From NCBI GenBank assembly GCA_039807445.1, contig JBDHRG010000224.1, positions 1-5,735 on the forward strand: DNA of 5,735 bases, written 5' to 3'. Position 1 is the stretch's first letter. Each line of letters starts with the position of its first letter. The position numbers and the translations under genes were made by a program. This document shows, piece after piece, positions 1 to 5,690 of the stretch. The notes beneath the pieces are model-generated. The model was not told the origin of the DNA. It made no database searches and saw nothing but the letters and a program-made list of their open reading frames with translations. The DNA comes from JBDHRG01 sp039807445. Lineage in GTDB: Bacteria; Pseudomonadota; Gammaproteobacteria; Competibacterales; Competibacteraceae.

Positions 1-811
1 TGCGGTGCAGGTAGTTGTGGAACAGCCGCTCGATCTGGCGCATCGAGACCCCCGTGTGACGGGCGATCTCGTCGAGCTCGAGCGGCTCTTCGAGGTTGGC
101 TTCCATCAGTGCGACGATCCCGGCCAGCCGCGGCTGCGTCGCCGGCAGCGACTGCCGTGGGATGCGCTGGCGCTCCCCGAGGCCGCGCGCGCGGTCGCGA
201 ACCAGCAGCTCCGAGACGCGCGCGGCCAGCTCGGCGCCGGCGTCGCGCGCGATCAGCTGCAGCATCATGTCCATCGGCGCGGCGCCGCCCGAGCACGTGT
301 AACGGTCGCGGTCGATTTCGAACAGACGGTCGGAAACCTCGATCCCCGGGAAGCGCTCGAGCAGACGGCTCTGGTCTTCCCAGTGGATCGTGCAGCGGTA
401 GCCTTCGAGCAGTCCGGTGTGCGCCAGCAGATAGCTGCCGGTGCAGACGCCACCGAGCGACACGCCTTCGACGGCCAGACGCCCGAGCCCTTCGGTCAGC
501 GCCGGCGGCACCTCGGAGGGAATCGGATTGGGGCCCACGACGAACAGGCCGTCGAGCGGCGGCGCAGCGGCGAGGCACGCGTCGGGCGCGATGCATACGC
601 CGCTGCTCGCACGCACCGGCTCGGCTCCGAGCGCGAGGATCGGCATCCGGTACAGCGCGCGGCCGGCAGCGAGATTGGCGACGCGCAGCGGCTCGATCGC
701 CGAGGCGAAGCCGATGAAGGTAAAATCGGGCATCAGCAGAAAACCGAGACGCAGACCTCCGGTCTGCGCCCGCGCCGATACGCCGGCGTCGAGACGTGGT
801 ATAGCCTTCAT
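1..811 (-). CDS. GlxA-family (DJ-1/PfpI-like plus AraC HTH) transcriptional regulator, C-terminus cut by window edge
   Basis: The minus-strand frame starts at ATG 811-809 and stays open for 270 codons to the window edge, so it has no visible stop. A purine-rich GAAGAGGG (826-819) lies 7 bases before the ATG. Residues ~22-200 form the DJ-1/PfpI-like sensor domain, with the nucleophile-elbow motif GGVCTGS (Cys123), the following CTIHWED, and the family-typical RYTCSGG near 170-176. Residues ~240-270 begin the AraC helix-turn-helix (LDEIARHTGVSMRQIERLF); the second HTH lies outside the window. The family comprises cytoplasmic DNA-binding regulators, including GbdR, CdhR and ArgR types that activate glycine betaine, carnitine or arginine catabolism. 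The effector here is unknown, and I infer only a small amine or amino acid. It is transcribed divergently from the paralogue at 925, to which it is about 70% identical. A full-length member would need roughly 70 more residues. Confidence 0.93.
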   Translation of the reverse strand, partial: MKAIPRLDAGVSARAQTGGLRLGFLLMPDFTFIGFASAIEPLRVANLAAGRALYRMPILALGAEPVRASSGVCIAPDACLAAAPPLDGLFVVGPNPIPSEVPPALTEGLGRLAVEGVSLGGVCTGSYLLAHTGLLEGYRCTIHWEDQSRLLERFPGIEVSDRLFEIDRDRYTCSGGAAPMDMMLQLIARDAGAELAARVSELLVRDRARGLGERQRIPRQSLPATQPRLAGIVALMEANLEEPLELDEIARHTGVSMRQIERLFHNYLHR

Positions 812-924
812 GGAGAAACCCTCTTCGTGGAGGTTGCTGGGGTGGATGGGCGGCAACCGGCAAGCGCGGATGGCGATGCGTCGTCCACGCCGGGGCGCCG
901 CCCCTGGTTCGGAGGAGCGAAACG
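812..924. promoter_or_regulatory. Divergent intergenic region between the two GlxA-type regulator genes, with a candidate operator
   Basis: These 113 bases must hold both 5' ends and probably the promoters of the two paralogous regulators. An inverted repeat is visible: GGTTGC at 832-837 and GCAACC at 853-858, with centres 21 bases apart (two helical turns), a spacing suited to a dimeric AraC-type regulator. A short GGGGC-GCC-GCCCC stem lies at 892-904, just before the plus-strand Shine-Dalgarno site. I see no convincing sigma-70 -35/-10 pair in this GC-rich stretch. The promoter role follows from the gene layout; the operator is inference. Confidence 0.45.
911..917 (+). promoter_or_regulatory. 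Shine-Dalgarno site of the plus-strand GlxA-type regulator
   Basis: GGAGGAG lies 7 bases before ATG 925. It fixes that start over the in-frame internal ATG about 23 codons later, where I see no comparable site. The N-terminus is therefore about ten residues longer than that of the divergent paralogue. Confidence 0.8.
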
Positions 925-1974
925 ATGTCGACTGCGGGACCGCCCGGCGGACGTGCAAGCAAGATCACCGGCCCGAGGCCGTCGCTGAGCGTCATGCCCG
1001 CGGATCGGCCCCGGGTGTTCGGCTTCCTCTTGGTCCCGAACTTCACGACGATCGGCTTCGCCTCGGCGATCGAGCCCTTGCGGATGGCCAACATGGTCGC
1101 GCGCAAGCCGCTGTACCGCCTGCTGACGATCGCCGCCACCACCGAACCGGTGATGGCCAGCAACGGCGTGCGCGTGGTGCCCGACCACGCGATCGCCGAC
1201 GCGCCGCCGCTCGATGCGCTGTTCGTGATCGGGCCGAACCCGATCACGAGCTCGGGCGACCGGCCGCTGCTCACCTGGATCAAGGGCCTGGCACACGACG
1301 GCGTGCCGCTCGGCGGTGTCTGCACCGGCAGCCACCTGCTCGCCCGGGCCGGCTTGCTGAAGGGCTATCGTTGCACGATCCACTGGGAAGACATGGACCG
1401 CCTGGTCGACCAGTTCCCGGGGATCATCGTCTCGAATCGCCTGTTCGAGATCGACCGCGACCGCTACACGTGCTCGGGCGGCACCGCGCCGATGGACATG
1501 ATGTTCCAGCTGATCGCGCGCGACGCCGGCGCCGAATTCGCCGCGCGCGTCTCGGAGCTGCTGGTCTGCGACCGCATCCGCGACACCCGCGAGCACCAGC
1601 GCATCCCGCTGCGCCAGCAGCTCGGCACTTCGCAGCCGAAGCTGAGCGAGATCGTCGCGCTGATGGAAGCCAACCTCGAGGAGCCGCTCGAGCTCGACGA
1701 GATCGCCCGCCACACGGGGGTGTCGACGCGCCAGGTCGAGCGCCTGTTCCACAACTACCTGCACCGCACGCCGAGCCAGTACTACCTCGAGCTGCGGCTG
1801 ACGCGCGCACGCTACCTGCTGCTGCACGGCGAGGCGCAGGTGCGCGACATCGCGCTCGCCTGCGGCTTCGTCTCGCCGGCGCATTTCTCGAAGTGCTACA
1901 GCAAGTTCTTCGGCGTGCCGCCGAGCAGCGAGCGCCGCCAGGCCGGCATCGGCGGCGCCGCCGCCGCCGGCTGA
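925..1974 (+). CDS. GlxA-family (DJ-1/PfpI-like plus AraC HTH) transcriptional regulator, complete
   Basis: A complete 349-residue regulator, a normal length for the family. Residues 1-30 are a Gly/Pro/Arg-rich, probably disordered lead. Residues ~32-215 are the DJ-1/PfpI-like sensor domain: GFLLVPNF, then IGFASAIEPLRMAN, the elbow motif GGVCTGS with Cys133, CTIHWED (150-156) and RYTCSGG (180-186). Residues ~240-335 are the two AraC helix-turn-helices: LDEIARHTGVSTRQVERLF, and DIALACGFVSPAHFSKCYSK followed by FFGVPPSSER. By family knowledge it is a cytoplasmic activator in the GbdR/CdhR/ArgR group, controlling amine or amino acid catabolism. In this family the DJ-1 fold senses a ligand rather than acting as an enzyme, even though Cys and His are kept. 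The C-terminal GGAAAAG tail comes from a GGC/GCC run. It is transcribed divergently from a ~70% identical paralogue and converges on the MFS gene. Ligand and regulon cannot be named from this window. Confidence 0.96.
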   Translation: MSTAGPPGGRASKITGPRPSLSVMPADRPRVFGFLLVPNFTTIGFASAIEPLRMANMVARKPLYRLLTIAATTEPVMASNGVRVVPDHAIADAPPLDALFVIGPNPITSSGDRPLLTWIKGLAHDGVPLGGVCTGSHLLARAGLLKGYRCTIHWEDMDRLVDQFPGIIVSNRLFEIDRDRYTCSGGTAPMDMMFQLIARDAGAEFAARVSELLVCDRIRDTREHQRIPLRQQLGTSQPKLSEIVALMEANLEEPLELDEIARHTGVSTRQVERLFHNYLHRTPSQYYLELRLTRARYLLLHGEAQVRDIALACGFVSPAHFSKCYSKFFGVPPSSERRQAGIGGAAAAG

Positions 1975-2016
1975 GCCCCGACGCTACCACCGCCGTGCGC
2001 GACGGCGACGCCGGCA

Positions 2017-2034
2017 ACCGCCCTCGCCGGCGGT
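2017..2034. terminator. Possible hairpin between converging genes
   Basis: ACCGCC (2017-2022) and GGCGGT (2029-2034) form a perfect 6-bp stem with a 6-base loop in the 65-base gap between the regulator stop (1974) and the MFS stop (2040). There is no T-tract on either strand, so intrinsic termination is doubtful. GC-rich genomes often rely on such hairpins or on Rho. Confidence 0.3.
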
Positions 2035-2039
2035 GACGC

Positions 2040-3278
2040 TCATCGGCGCCCCGCCACGGCCGGTGCGGCAGAGGTGAAATCGACCTCGCGCTGCGCCAGC
2101 GCGATCGCCACGCCTAGCGCCAGCACGGCGGCCGGTCCGGCGAAGGCGACGTCCAGCCCGCCGAGTCGGTCCGCCAGCCAGCCGGTCGCCATCGGCCCGA
2201 TGCACTGGCCGAGCGCGAACACGCTGGTGAAGGCGCCGATGCCGGCGCTCCACGCGGCGGGGGGCAGGGTGCGGCGCACCAGCGCGGTGGTCGTCGACAC
2301 CACCGACAGGAAGGAGCCGCCGAACAGCAGCGCCGAGGCGAACAGCCCCGGCCAGCCGCGCGCGATCAGCGGCAGGATCGACGCCAGCGCCAGCACCGCC
2401 ATCAGCAAGGCCAGCGCCTTGCCGCCGCGCAGGCGCTCGAGGACCTCGGCCCAGACCCACGAAGAGGCGATCGTCGCGAGACCCAGCACGCACCAGAACA
2501 CCGCGATCGTCGCGGTGCCCGCCTCCAGATGCTGCAGCCAGGCGATCACGAAGGTCATGTAGGCGATGTAGCCGACGCCGAACAGGCCGTAGCCGAGCAA
2601 CGCGGGCCAGTACGCCGCCCGCGGCCAGGCGCTCGGATGCGCGCCCGGGCGCAGCGGCACGTCGTTCGCGGGCGCAGCGGCGCTGCGCGCCAGCGCGGCG
2701 CACAGCCAGGCGAGCACGCCGAGCCACACCCACGCCGACTGCCAGCCGTCGGCCGCACCGAAGGCCAGCAGCGGCGGCAGCAGCGCGCCGCTGGCGACGA
2801 TGCCGATGCCGGCCCCTCCGTAGTAGAGCCCGAGCGCGAGACCGCGGTGCACGCCCGGGCGGCTGGCGAGGGTCGCGGCGAGCACGCCGCCGCCGATGAA
2901 CACCAGCGCGCCGCTGATCCCGGCCGCGAGCCGCAGCAGCGTCAGCAGCCCGACGTCGCGCGTCAGCCCGGTGGCGACCAGCAGGGCGCCGCTGGTCCAC
3001 ATGCCGGTGCGGAAGCTCCAGGCTGCGCCGCGCCGGGCGACCAGGCGTGCGGTCAGCAGCGCCCCGAGGAAATAGCCGAAGGCGTTGGCGGTGTTGAGCC
3101 AGCCCGCGGCCGCATAGCCGAGCCCGAGGTCGGCACGCATCGGCGGCAGCAGCAGGGCATAGGCGAAGCGCGCCAGCCCGAGCGCCACCGCCGGCCCCAG
3201 CGCCAGGCGCGCGACGTCGCGGTAGAGGCGCAGACGGGCGGCATCGCTCGAGCCGATGAGATCATGGGTGTGCGGCAT
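2040..3278 (-). CDS. YbfB/YjiJ-type major facilitator superfamily transporter
   Basis: A 412-residue inner-membrane carrier, the normal MFS size, rich in Ala/Leu/Gly hydrophobic segments compatible with 12 helices. Residues 34-73 carry the hallmark of the YbfB/YjiJ group (Pfam MFS_4): GLARFAYALLLPPMRADLGL, then AAAGWLNTANAFGYFLGA. ARLVARRG at ~77-84 is the loop 2-3 basic motif. The second half begins around GYGLFGVGYIAYMTF (229-243). The start is ATG 3278-3276, with GGAGGGG 6 bases upstream. An in-frame ATG 25 codons earlier (3353) would add a charged, non-homologous lead and is rejected. Members of this group are proton-driven secondary transporters of mostly unknown substrate; no substrate can be assigned here. 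The gene converges with the regulator at 925-1974, so the two do not share an operon. A start-less ORF tail ends 34 bases upstream. Confidence 0.93.
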   Translation of the reverse strand: MPHTHDLIGSSDAARLRLYRDVARLALGPAVALGLARFAYALLLPPMRADLGLGYAAAGWLNTANAFGYFLGALLTARLVARRGAAWSFRTGMWTSGALLVATGLTRDVGLLTLLRLAAGISGALVFIGGGVLAATLASRPGVHRGLALGLYYGGAGIGIVASGALLPPLLAFGAADGWQSAWVWLGVLAWLCAALARSAAAPANDVPLRPGAHPSAWPRAAYWPALLGYGLFGVGYIAYMTFVIAWLQHLEAGTATIAVFWCVLGLATIASSWVWAEVLERLRGGKALALLMAVLALASILPLIARGWPGLFASALLFGGSFLSVVSTTTALVRRTLPPAAWSAGIGAFTSVFALGQCIGPMATGWLADRLGGLDVAFAGPAAVLALGVAIALAQREVDFTSAAPAVAGRR

Positions 3279-3284
3279 GGACTG

Positions 3285-3291
3285 CCCCTCC
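3285..3291 (-). promoter_or_regulatory. Shine-Dalgarno site fixing the MFS start
   Basis: Minus-strand GGAGGGG lies 6 bases before ATG 3278 and decides this start over the ATG at 3353. Just upstream, the plus-strand heptamer CTGGTCG occurs at 3293-3299 and 3303-3309, ten bases apart. Confidence 0.75.
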
Positions 3292-3312
3292 GCTGGTCGG
3301 TTCTGGTCGAGC

Positions 3313-3448
3313 TTATCCCGGCCTCGATGCAGCCGTGGCCACGATGTGCCCATCGGGGCCGCGCGACACCTCGAGCGTGACCAACACCTGCTCGCTTCCG
3401 TTGGGAGTGGTGATCAGCGATCGGTCCCGAGGGCCGTCGCTTGCGGGC
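3313..3448 (-). pseudogene. Start-less ORF tail upstream of the MFS gene, possible truncated gene remnant
   Basis: The minus-strand frame ending at TAA 3315-3313 reads ...RSLITTPNGSEQVLVTLEV, then SRGPDGHIVATAASRPG. Over its last 33 codons I count about 82% G/C at third positions, against roughly 64% and 58% at first and second. That is a coding-like bias. There is no ATG, GTG or TTG with a Shine-Dalgarno site at its head. Upstream the frame runs straight into the repeat copy at 3449-3500 and the permease terminator, which are not plausible coding sequence. I read it as the 3' end of a gene whose front was lost at the repeat. I do not recognise the family. The alternative is chance open frame in a GC-rich leader of the MFS gene. 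Confidence 0.35.
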
Positions 3449-3500
3449 CAGTTGACCAGAGGCCCAAAGGCCGGCCTTGTCCGTTTCCGACCTGGGTTTC
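3449..3500. repeat. Direct repeat copy A (~52 bases), downstream of the permease
   Basis: The plus strand begins with CAGTTGACCA and includes TTGTCCGTTTCCGACC. It aligns without gaps to 5159-5210 (offset 1710), matching about 41 of 52 positions by my count; similarity fades on both sides. This copy also contains the perfect 12-base palindrome AAGGCCGGCCTT (3467-3478). It lies between the permease terminator and the ORF tail ahead of the MFS gene. The short length, sharp edges and flanking broken sequence suggest a remnant of an insertion-sequence end; a shared regulatory leader is the alternative. Confidence 0.75.
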
Positions 3501-3543
3501 CTCGAATCCGCACCGCTGCCGCGAACATCCCGGCCAAACGAAG

Positions 3544-3568
3544 CCGGCCCCGCGGAACGCGGGGCCGG
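3544..3568. terminator. Strong hairpin terminator after the permease gene
   Basis: CCGGCCCCGCG (3544-3554) and CGCGGGGCCGG (3558-3568) form a perfect 11-bp stem with a GAA loop, starting 36 bases past the permease stop. On the plus strand it is followed by AGCGTCTTTT; on the minus strand by CTTCGTTT. It could end transcription in both directions. It should isolate the permease transcript from the MFS gene downstream on the same strand. Confidence 0.75.
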
Positions 3569-3604
3569 AGCGTCTTTTCCACCGTTGCGCCGTCGCGGCG
3601 TCTG

Positions 3605-4993
3605 TCAGCAACTCTGCTCGAGTGCTGCGTTCGGCACCTCGACCGGCCTCTTGGCGCGGCTGCGGCTCAGCGGGTAAGCGGCGAGCACGGCGGCGAAGAC
3701 GAGCAGGCTGAGGAACAGCTGCAACCGGGTGTCACTCCGGACGCCCATCGAGATGAGCACCGCGATCAGCGCGACGATGGTGAGCAGGGTGAGAACGGGG
3801 TAGAGCCACATCTTTATCCGCAGTCGCGCGGGTGCGATCTTCGGCCGCATCACCAGCTGGGAGATGCAGATCAGCAGGTAGACGAACAGGATGATGGCAC
3901 CGGAGGAGTTCAGCAGGAACAGGAACACGGTCTCGGGCGACACGTACGCGGCGACGACGCAGAGGAAGCCGATCACGGTCGATGCCAGTATCGCCGCCAC
4001 CGGGACGCCACGCGGGTTGATGTTGCGCAGCCGAGCGGGCGCATCACCGCGGCCGGAGAGCACGAAGAGCATGCGGGAGGCGGTGTAAAGGCCGGTGTTC
4101 AGACAGGACAGCACGGCAGTCAGCACGATCGCGTTCATGACGTCCGCTGCCCAGTCGATGCCCATCATCTCGAAGACCCCGACGAACGGGGACGTGCCGA
4201 TCTTCTCGGAGTTCCACGGCAGGATGACCGCCAGCAGGAATGTCGAGCCGATGTAGAAGATCGCCAAGCGCACGATCACGGAGTTGGTCGCCTTGACGAT
4301 GGCGCGCTCGGGGTCGGGGCACTCGGCCGCCGCGATCGTGGCGACCTCGATGCCGACCATCGAGAAGATGACGACCACGATCCCGGAGAAGATCTCGCCC
4401 ACGCCGTTGGGGAAGAAGCCTCCGTGCGCGGTGAGGTTGGAAAAGTCCATACTGCGGTCGGGCCACAGGCCGAGGACGAACAGGGTGCCCAGCACCAGGA
4501 ACACGCAGATCGCGGCGACCTTGATGCCGGCGAACCAGTACTCGAACTCACCGTAAGAGCGGACCGAGTACAGATTGGTCGCGGTCATGAGCAGCAGCAG
4601 CCCCAGCGACAGGAGCCACAGGGGGACGTCCGGCAGCCACTTCTGGAGGATGCCTGCGCCCGCGACCGCCTCGATACCGATGACGATCACCCAGAAGTAC
4701 CAGTACAGCCAGCCGACCGAGAAGCCGGCCCAGTTGCCCAGCGCCTGCCGGGCGTAGTCGGCGAACGATCCGGTGGAGGGACTGGCCGTCGCCATCTCGG
4801 CGAGCATTCGTATGACCATCACGATCAGTACGCCGGCCACGGCGTACGTGAGGAAGGCTCCCGGCCCGACCGCGTTGATGACCACACCCGACCCGACGAA
4901 CAGGCCGGCACCGATGGCACCGCCCATGGTGATCATGGTGAGGTGTCGCTGTTTGAGACCCTTGTGAAGCTGGATGTCCGGCCCGTGAGCCAT
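3605..4993 (-). CDS. GabP-like amino acid permease (APC superfamily, AAT family)
   Basis: A complete 462-residue inner-membrane permease, normal length for the family, with about 12 hydrophobic helices. It opens with the family start LHKGLKQRHLTMI (9-21) and the helix-1 substrate-binding motif GGAIGAGLFVGSG (24-36). RMLAEMATASPSTGSFADYA follows at 62-81, then GNWAGFSVGWLYWYFWVIVI, SYGEFEYWFAGIKV, the conserved AAECPDPERAIVKATNSVI and SGRGDAPA (313-320). Matched from memory, these segments follow Escherichia coli GabP (YWWFWVLVI, RRGDAPA) more closely than AroP, so proton-coupled uptake of 4-aminobutyrate or a related amino acid is likely. The exact substrate is not proven. The start has AGGAGGAGG five bases upstream. 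Sampled lines are about two-thirds GC against roughly 75-78% in the MFS gene, and direct repeats flank the gene. Both suggest acquisition from elsewhere. No metabolic gene accompanies it. Confidence 0.95.
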   Translation of the reverse strand: MAHGPDIQLHKGLKQRHLTMITMGGAIGAGLFVGSGVVINAVGPGAFLTYAVAGVLIVMVIRMLAEMATASPSTGSFADYARQALGNWAGFSVGWLYWYFWVIVIGIEAVAGAGILQKWLPDVPLWLLSLGLLLLMTATNLYSVRSYGEFEYWFAGIKVAAICVFLVLGTLFVLGLWPDRSMDFSNLTAHGGFFPNGVGEIFSGIVVVIFSMVGIEVATIAAAECPDPERAIVKATNSVIVRLAIFYIGSTFLLAVILPWNSEKIGTSPFVGVFEMMGIDWAADVMNAIVLTAVLSCLNTGLYTASRMLFVLSGRGDAPARLRNINPRGVPVAAILASTVIGFLCVVAAYVSPETVFLFLLNSSGAIILFVYLLICISQLVMRPKIAPARLRIKMWLYPVLTLLTIVALIAVLISMGVRSDTRLQLFLSLLVFAAVLAAYPLSRSRAKRPVEVPNAALEQSC

Positions 4994-5158
4994 GATGACC
5001 TCCTCCTGCTTATGGCGGTGCGTTTTCGACTAGAAAATCAATGCATCGGCGATGGTGCGGTGGGTCTCCTCGATAGCCCGTGCCCACCTGTCGCTCCGGC
5101 CGCAATCGCACGGTTCGATCGAGATCGAAAGTGGTGCTCCAGTCGTTCTTGTGGAAGT
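4994..5158 (-). promoter_or_regulatory. Permease 5' leader with Shine-Dalgarno site and operator-like dyad
   Basis: The 165 bases between repeat copy B and the permease ATG hold AGGAGGAGG (5007-4999) and a perfect dyad at 5114-5129: TTCGATC and GATCGAA around a GA spacer. This is a plausible operator about 120 bases before the start. An AT-richer patch around 5025-5045 (GATTTTCTAGTCGAAAAC on the minus strand) could hold a -10 element, but I find no good -35 partner. One minus frame runs ...RWARAIEETHRTIADALIF to a TAG about 36 bases before the ATG. Its latter part looks mildly coding and could be the tail of a donor gene that preceded the permease. Confidence 0.4.
5114..5129. promoter_or_regulatory. 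16-base inverted repeat, candidate operator of the permease
   Basis: TTCGATC-GA-GATCGAA has perfect 7-base arms. It sits in the leader of the permease, 30 bases permease-side of repeat copy B. A looser dyad of similar GATC character (GGTGATC-AGC-GATCGGT, 3409-3425) lies at a comparable distance from copy A ahead of the MFS gene. Only the sequence symmetry is direct evidence; a binding role is inference. Confidence 0.3.
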
Positions 5159-5210
5159 CAGTTGACCAAATGCCCCGGGGGCGGTTTTGTCCATTTCCGA
5201 CCCGCGTTTC
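5159..5210. repeat. Direct repeat copy B (~52 bases), upstream of the permease
   Basis: The second copy, in the same orientation as 3449-3500, with CAGTTGACCAAA at its left and TTGTCCATTTCCGACC near its right. It lies 165 bases ahead of the permease ATG; copy A lies 170 bases ahead of the MFS ATG. On its far side it abuts a hairpin (5220-5240) and the broken chemoreceptor. The pair therefore brackets the permease gene. Confidence 0.75.
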
Positions 5211-5219
5211 TCTGTTCTC

Positions 5220-5240
5220 GCCCGCCATCCGTTGGCGGGC
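5220..5240. repeat. Perfect 8-bp-stem hairpin at the repeat/chemoreceptor junction
   Basis: GCCCGCCA (5220-5227) and TGGCGGGC (5233-5240) pair perfectly around a 5-base loop. No T-tract follows on either strand, so it is a weak terminator candidate. Its position between repeat copy B and the point where chemoreceptor homology stops would also suit the end of a mobile element. Confidence 0.4.
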
Positions 5241-5264
5241 TCAAGGGTCGACGCCCGTCGGATA

Positions 5265-5687
5265 TCAGCCGTCGCCGGCTCCTCGGCGGTGCGCGCCGAC
5301 TCGACCGCGCCCTGGCGCACCTGCTGCGCCACCGCGGCTGAGCTCGCGGCTGACGGCGCTGAGCTCTTCCGAGGTCCCGACAGCGTCAGCGCGTTGTCGG
5401 CGATGCCGCCGATGCTGGCGCGCAGGTCGCCGAGCAGGCGCTCGAGCCCATCGCCGACCCGCCCGATCGCATCGGGCCCCGACCACCCCGCTGCGCGCGG
5501 TCAGGTCGCCCTGGGCGGCGGCGTCGACCGCCTGCAGCATCTGCTCGACCTTGGCGGCGAGCGCCGCCGCGGCTTCGCGCTCGTGCGCGGCGGCCTGCTG
5601 CAGCCGGGCGCCGGCGGCCCTGAGCTCGGCGAAGGCGTCGCGCATCGCCCCGGCCGGCACTTGCGGGATTGTCGCCTTGAAAGACAA
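5265..5687 (-). pseudogene. Methyl-accepting chemotaxis protein remnant, frameshifted and truncated at both ends
   Basis: The minus strand encodes coiled-coil/HAMP-like chemoreceptor sequence spread over two frames. Frame one gives MRDAFAELRAAGARLQQAAA and later VDAAAQGDLTARSGVVG. A shift near 5477-5480 gives PDAIGRVGDGLERLLGDLRA, then SIGGIADNALTLSG. A shift back near 5374-5378 gives TSEELSAVSREL. A third near 5339 gives AAVAQQVRQGAVESARTAEE. Recognisable homology then stops near 5278. An intact receptor anchors in the inner membrane and signals to CheA/CheW through a hairpin tip about 200 residues further on. The membrane segments, sensor domain and tip are all missing. The only usable start is a TTG (5687) inside the T-rich tail of a terminator, with no Shine-Dalgarno site. 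It is almost certainly non-functional; sequencing errors could explain some shifts but not the missing ends. Confidence 0.75.
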
Positions 5688-5690
5688 AGG

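Noticed and set aside
892..904. GGGGC-GCC-GCCCC stem as an operator or attenuator
   Set aside because: A 5-bp GC stem is common by chance in this composition, and nothing else marks it.
5..988. Plus-strand open frame opposite the truncated regulator
   Set aside because: It is antisense to the minus-strand GlxA protein, whose motifs are unambiguous. The two antisense shadows resemble each other only because the underlying genes are paralogues.
808..1884. Long minus-strand open frame (358 codons) opposite the plus-strand regulator
   Set aside because: It is the antisense of a clear GlxA/AraC gene, rich in Arg/His/Ala/Gln with no recognisable domain; long shadow frames are expected at this GC content.
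3279..3353. Extended MFS start at ATG 3353
   Set aside because: It would add 25 charged residues through the ORF tail's stop region without a good ribosome site. ATG 3278 has GGAGGGG at ideal spacing.
3449..5210. CRISPR array or composite transposon with intact insertion sequences
   Set aside because: There are only two imperfect copies 1.7 kb apart, no spacer series and no transposase coding sequence anywhere in the window.
3335..5341. 668-codon plus-strand open frame across the permease
   Set aside because: Its translation is Asp/His/Gln/Arg-rich low-complexity sequence antisense to the permease codons, and it crosses the terminator and both repeats. No domain is visible.
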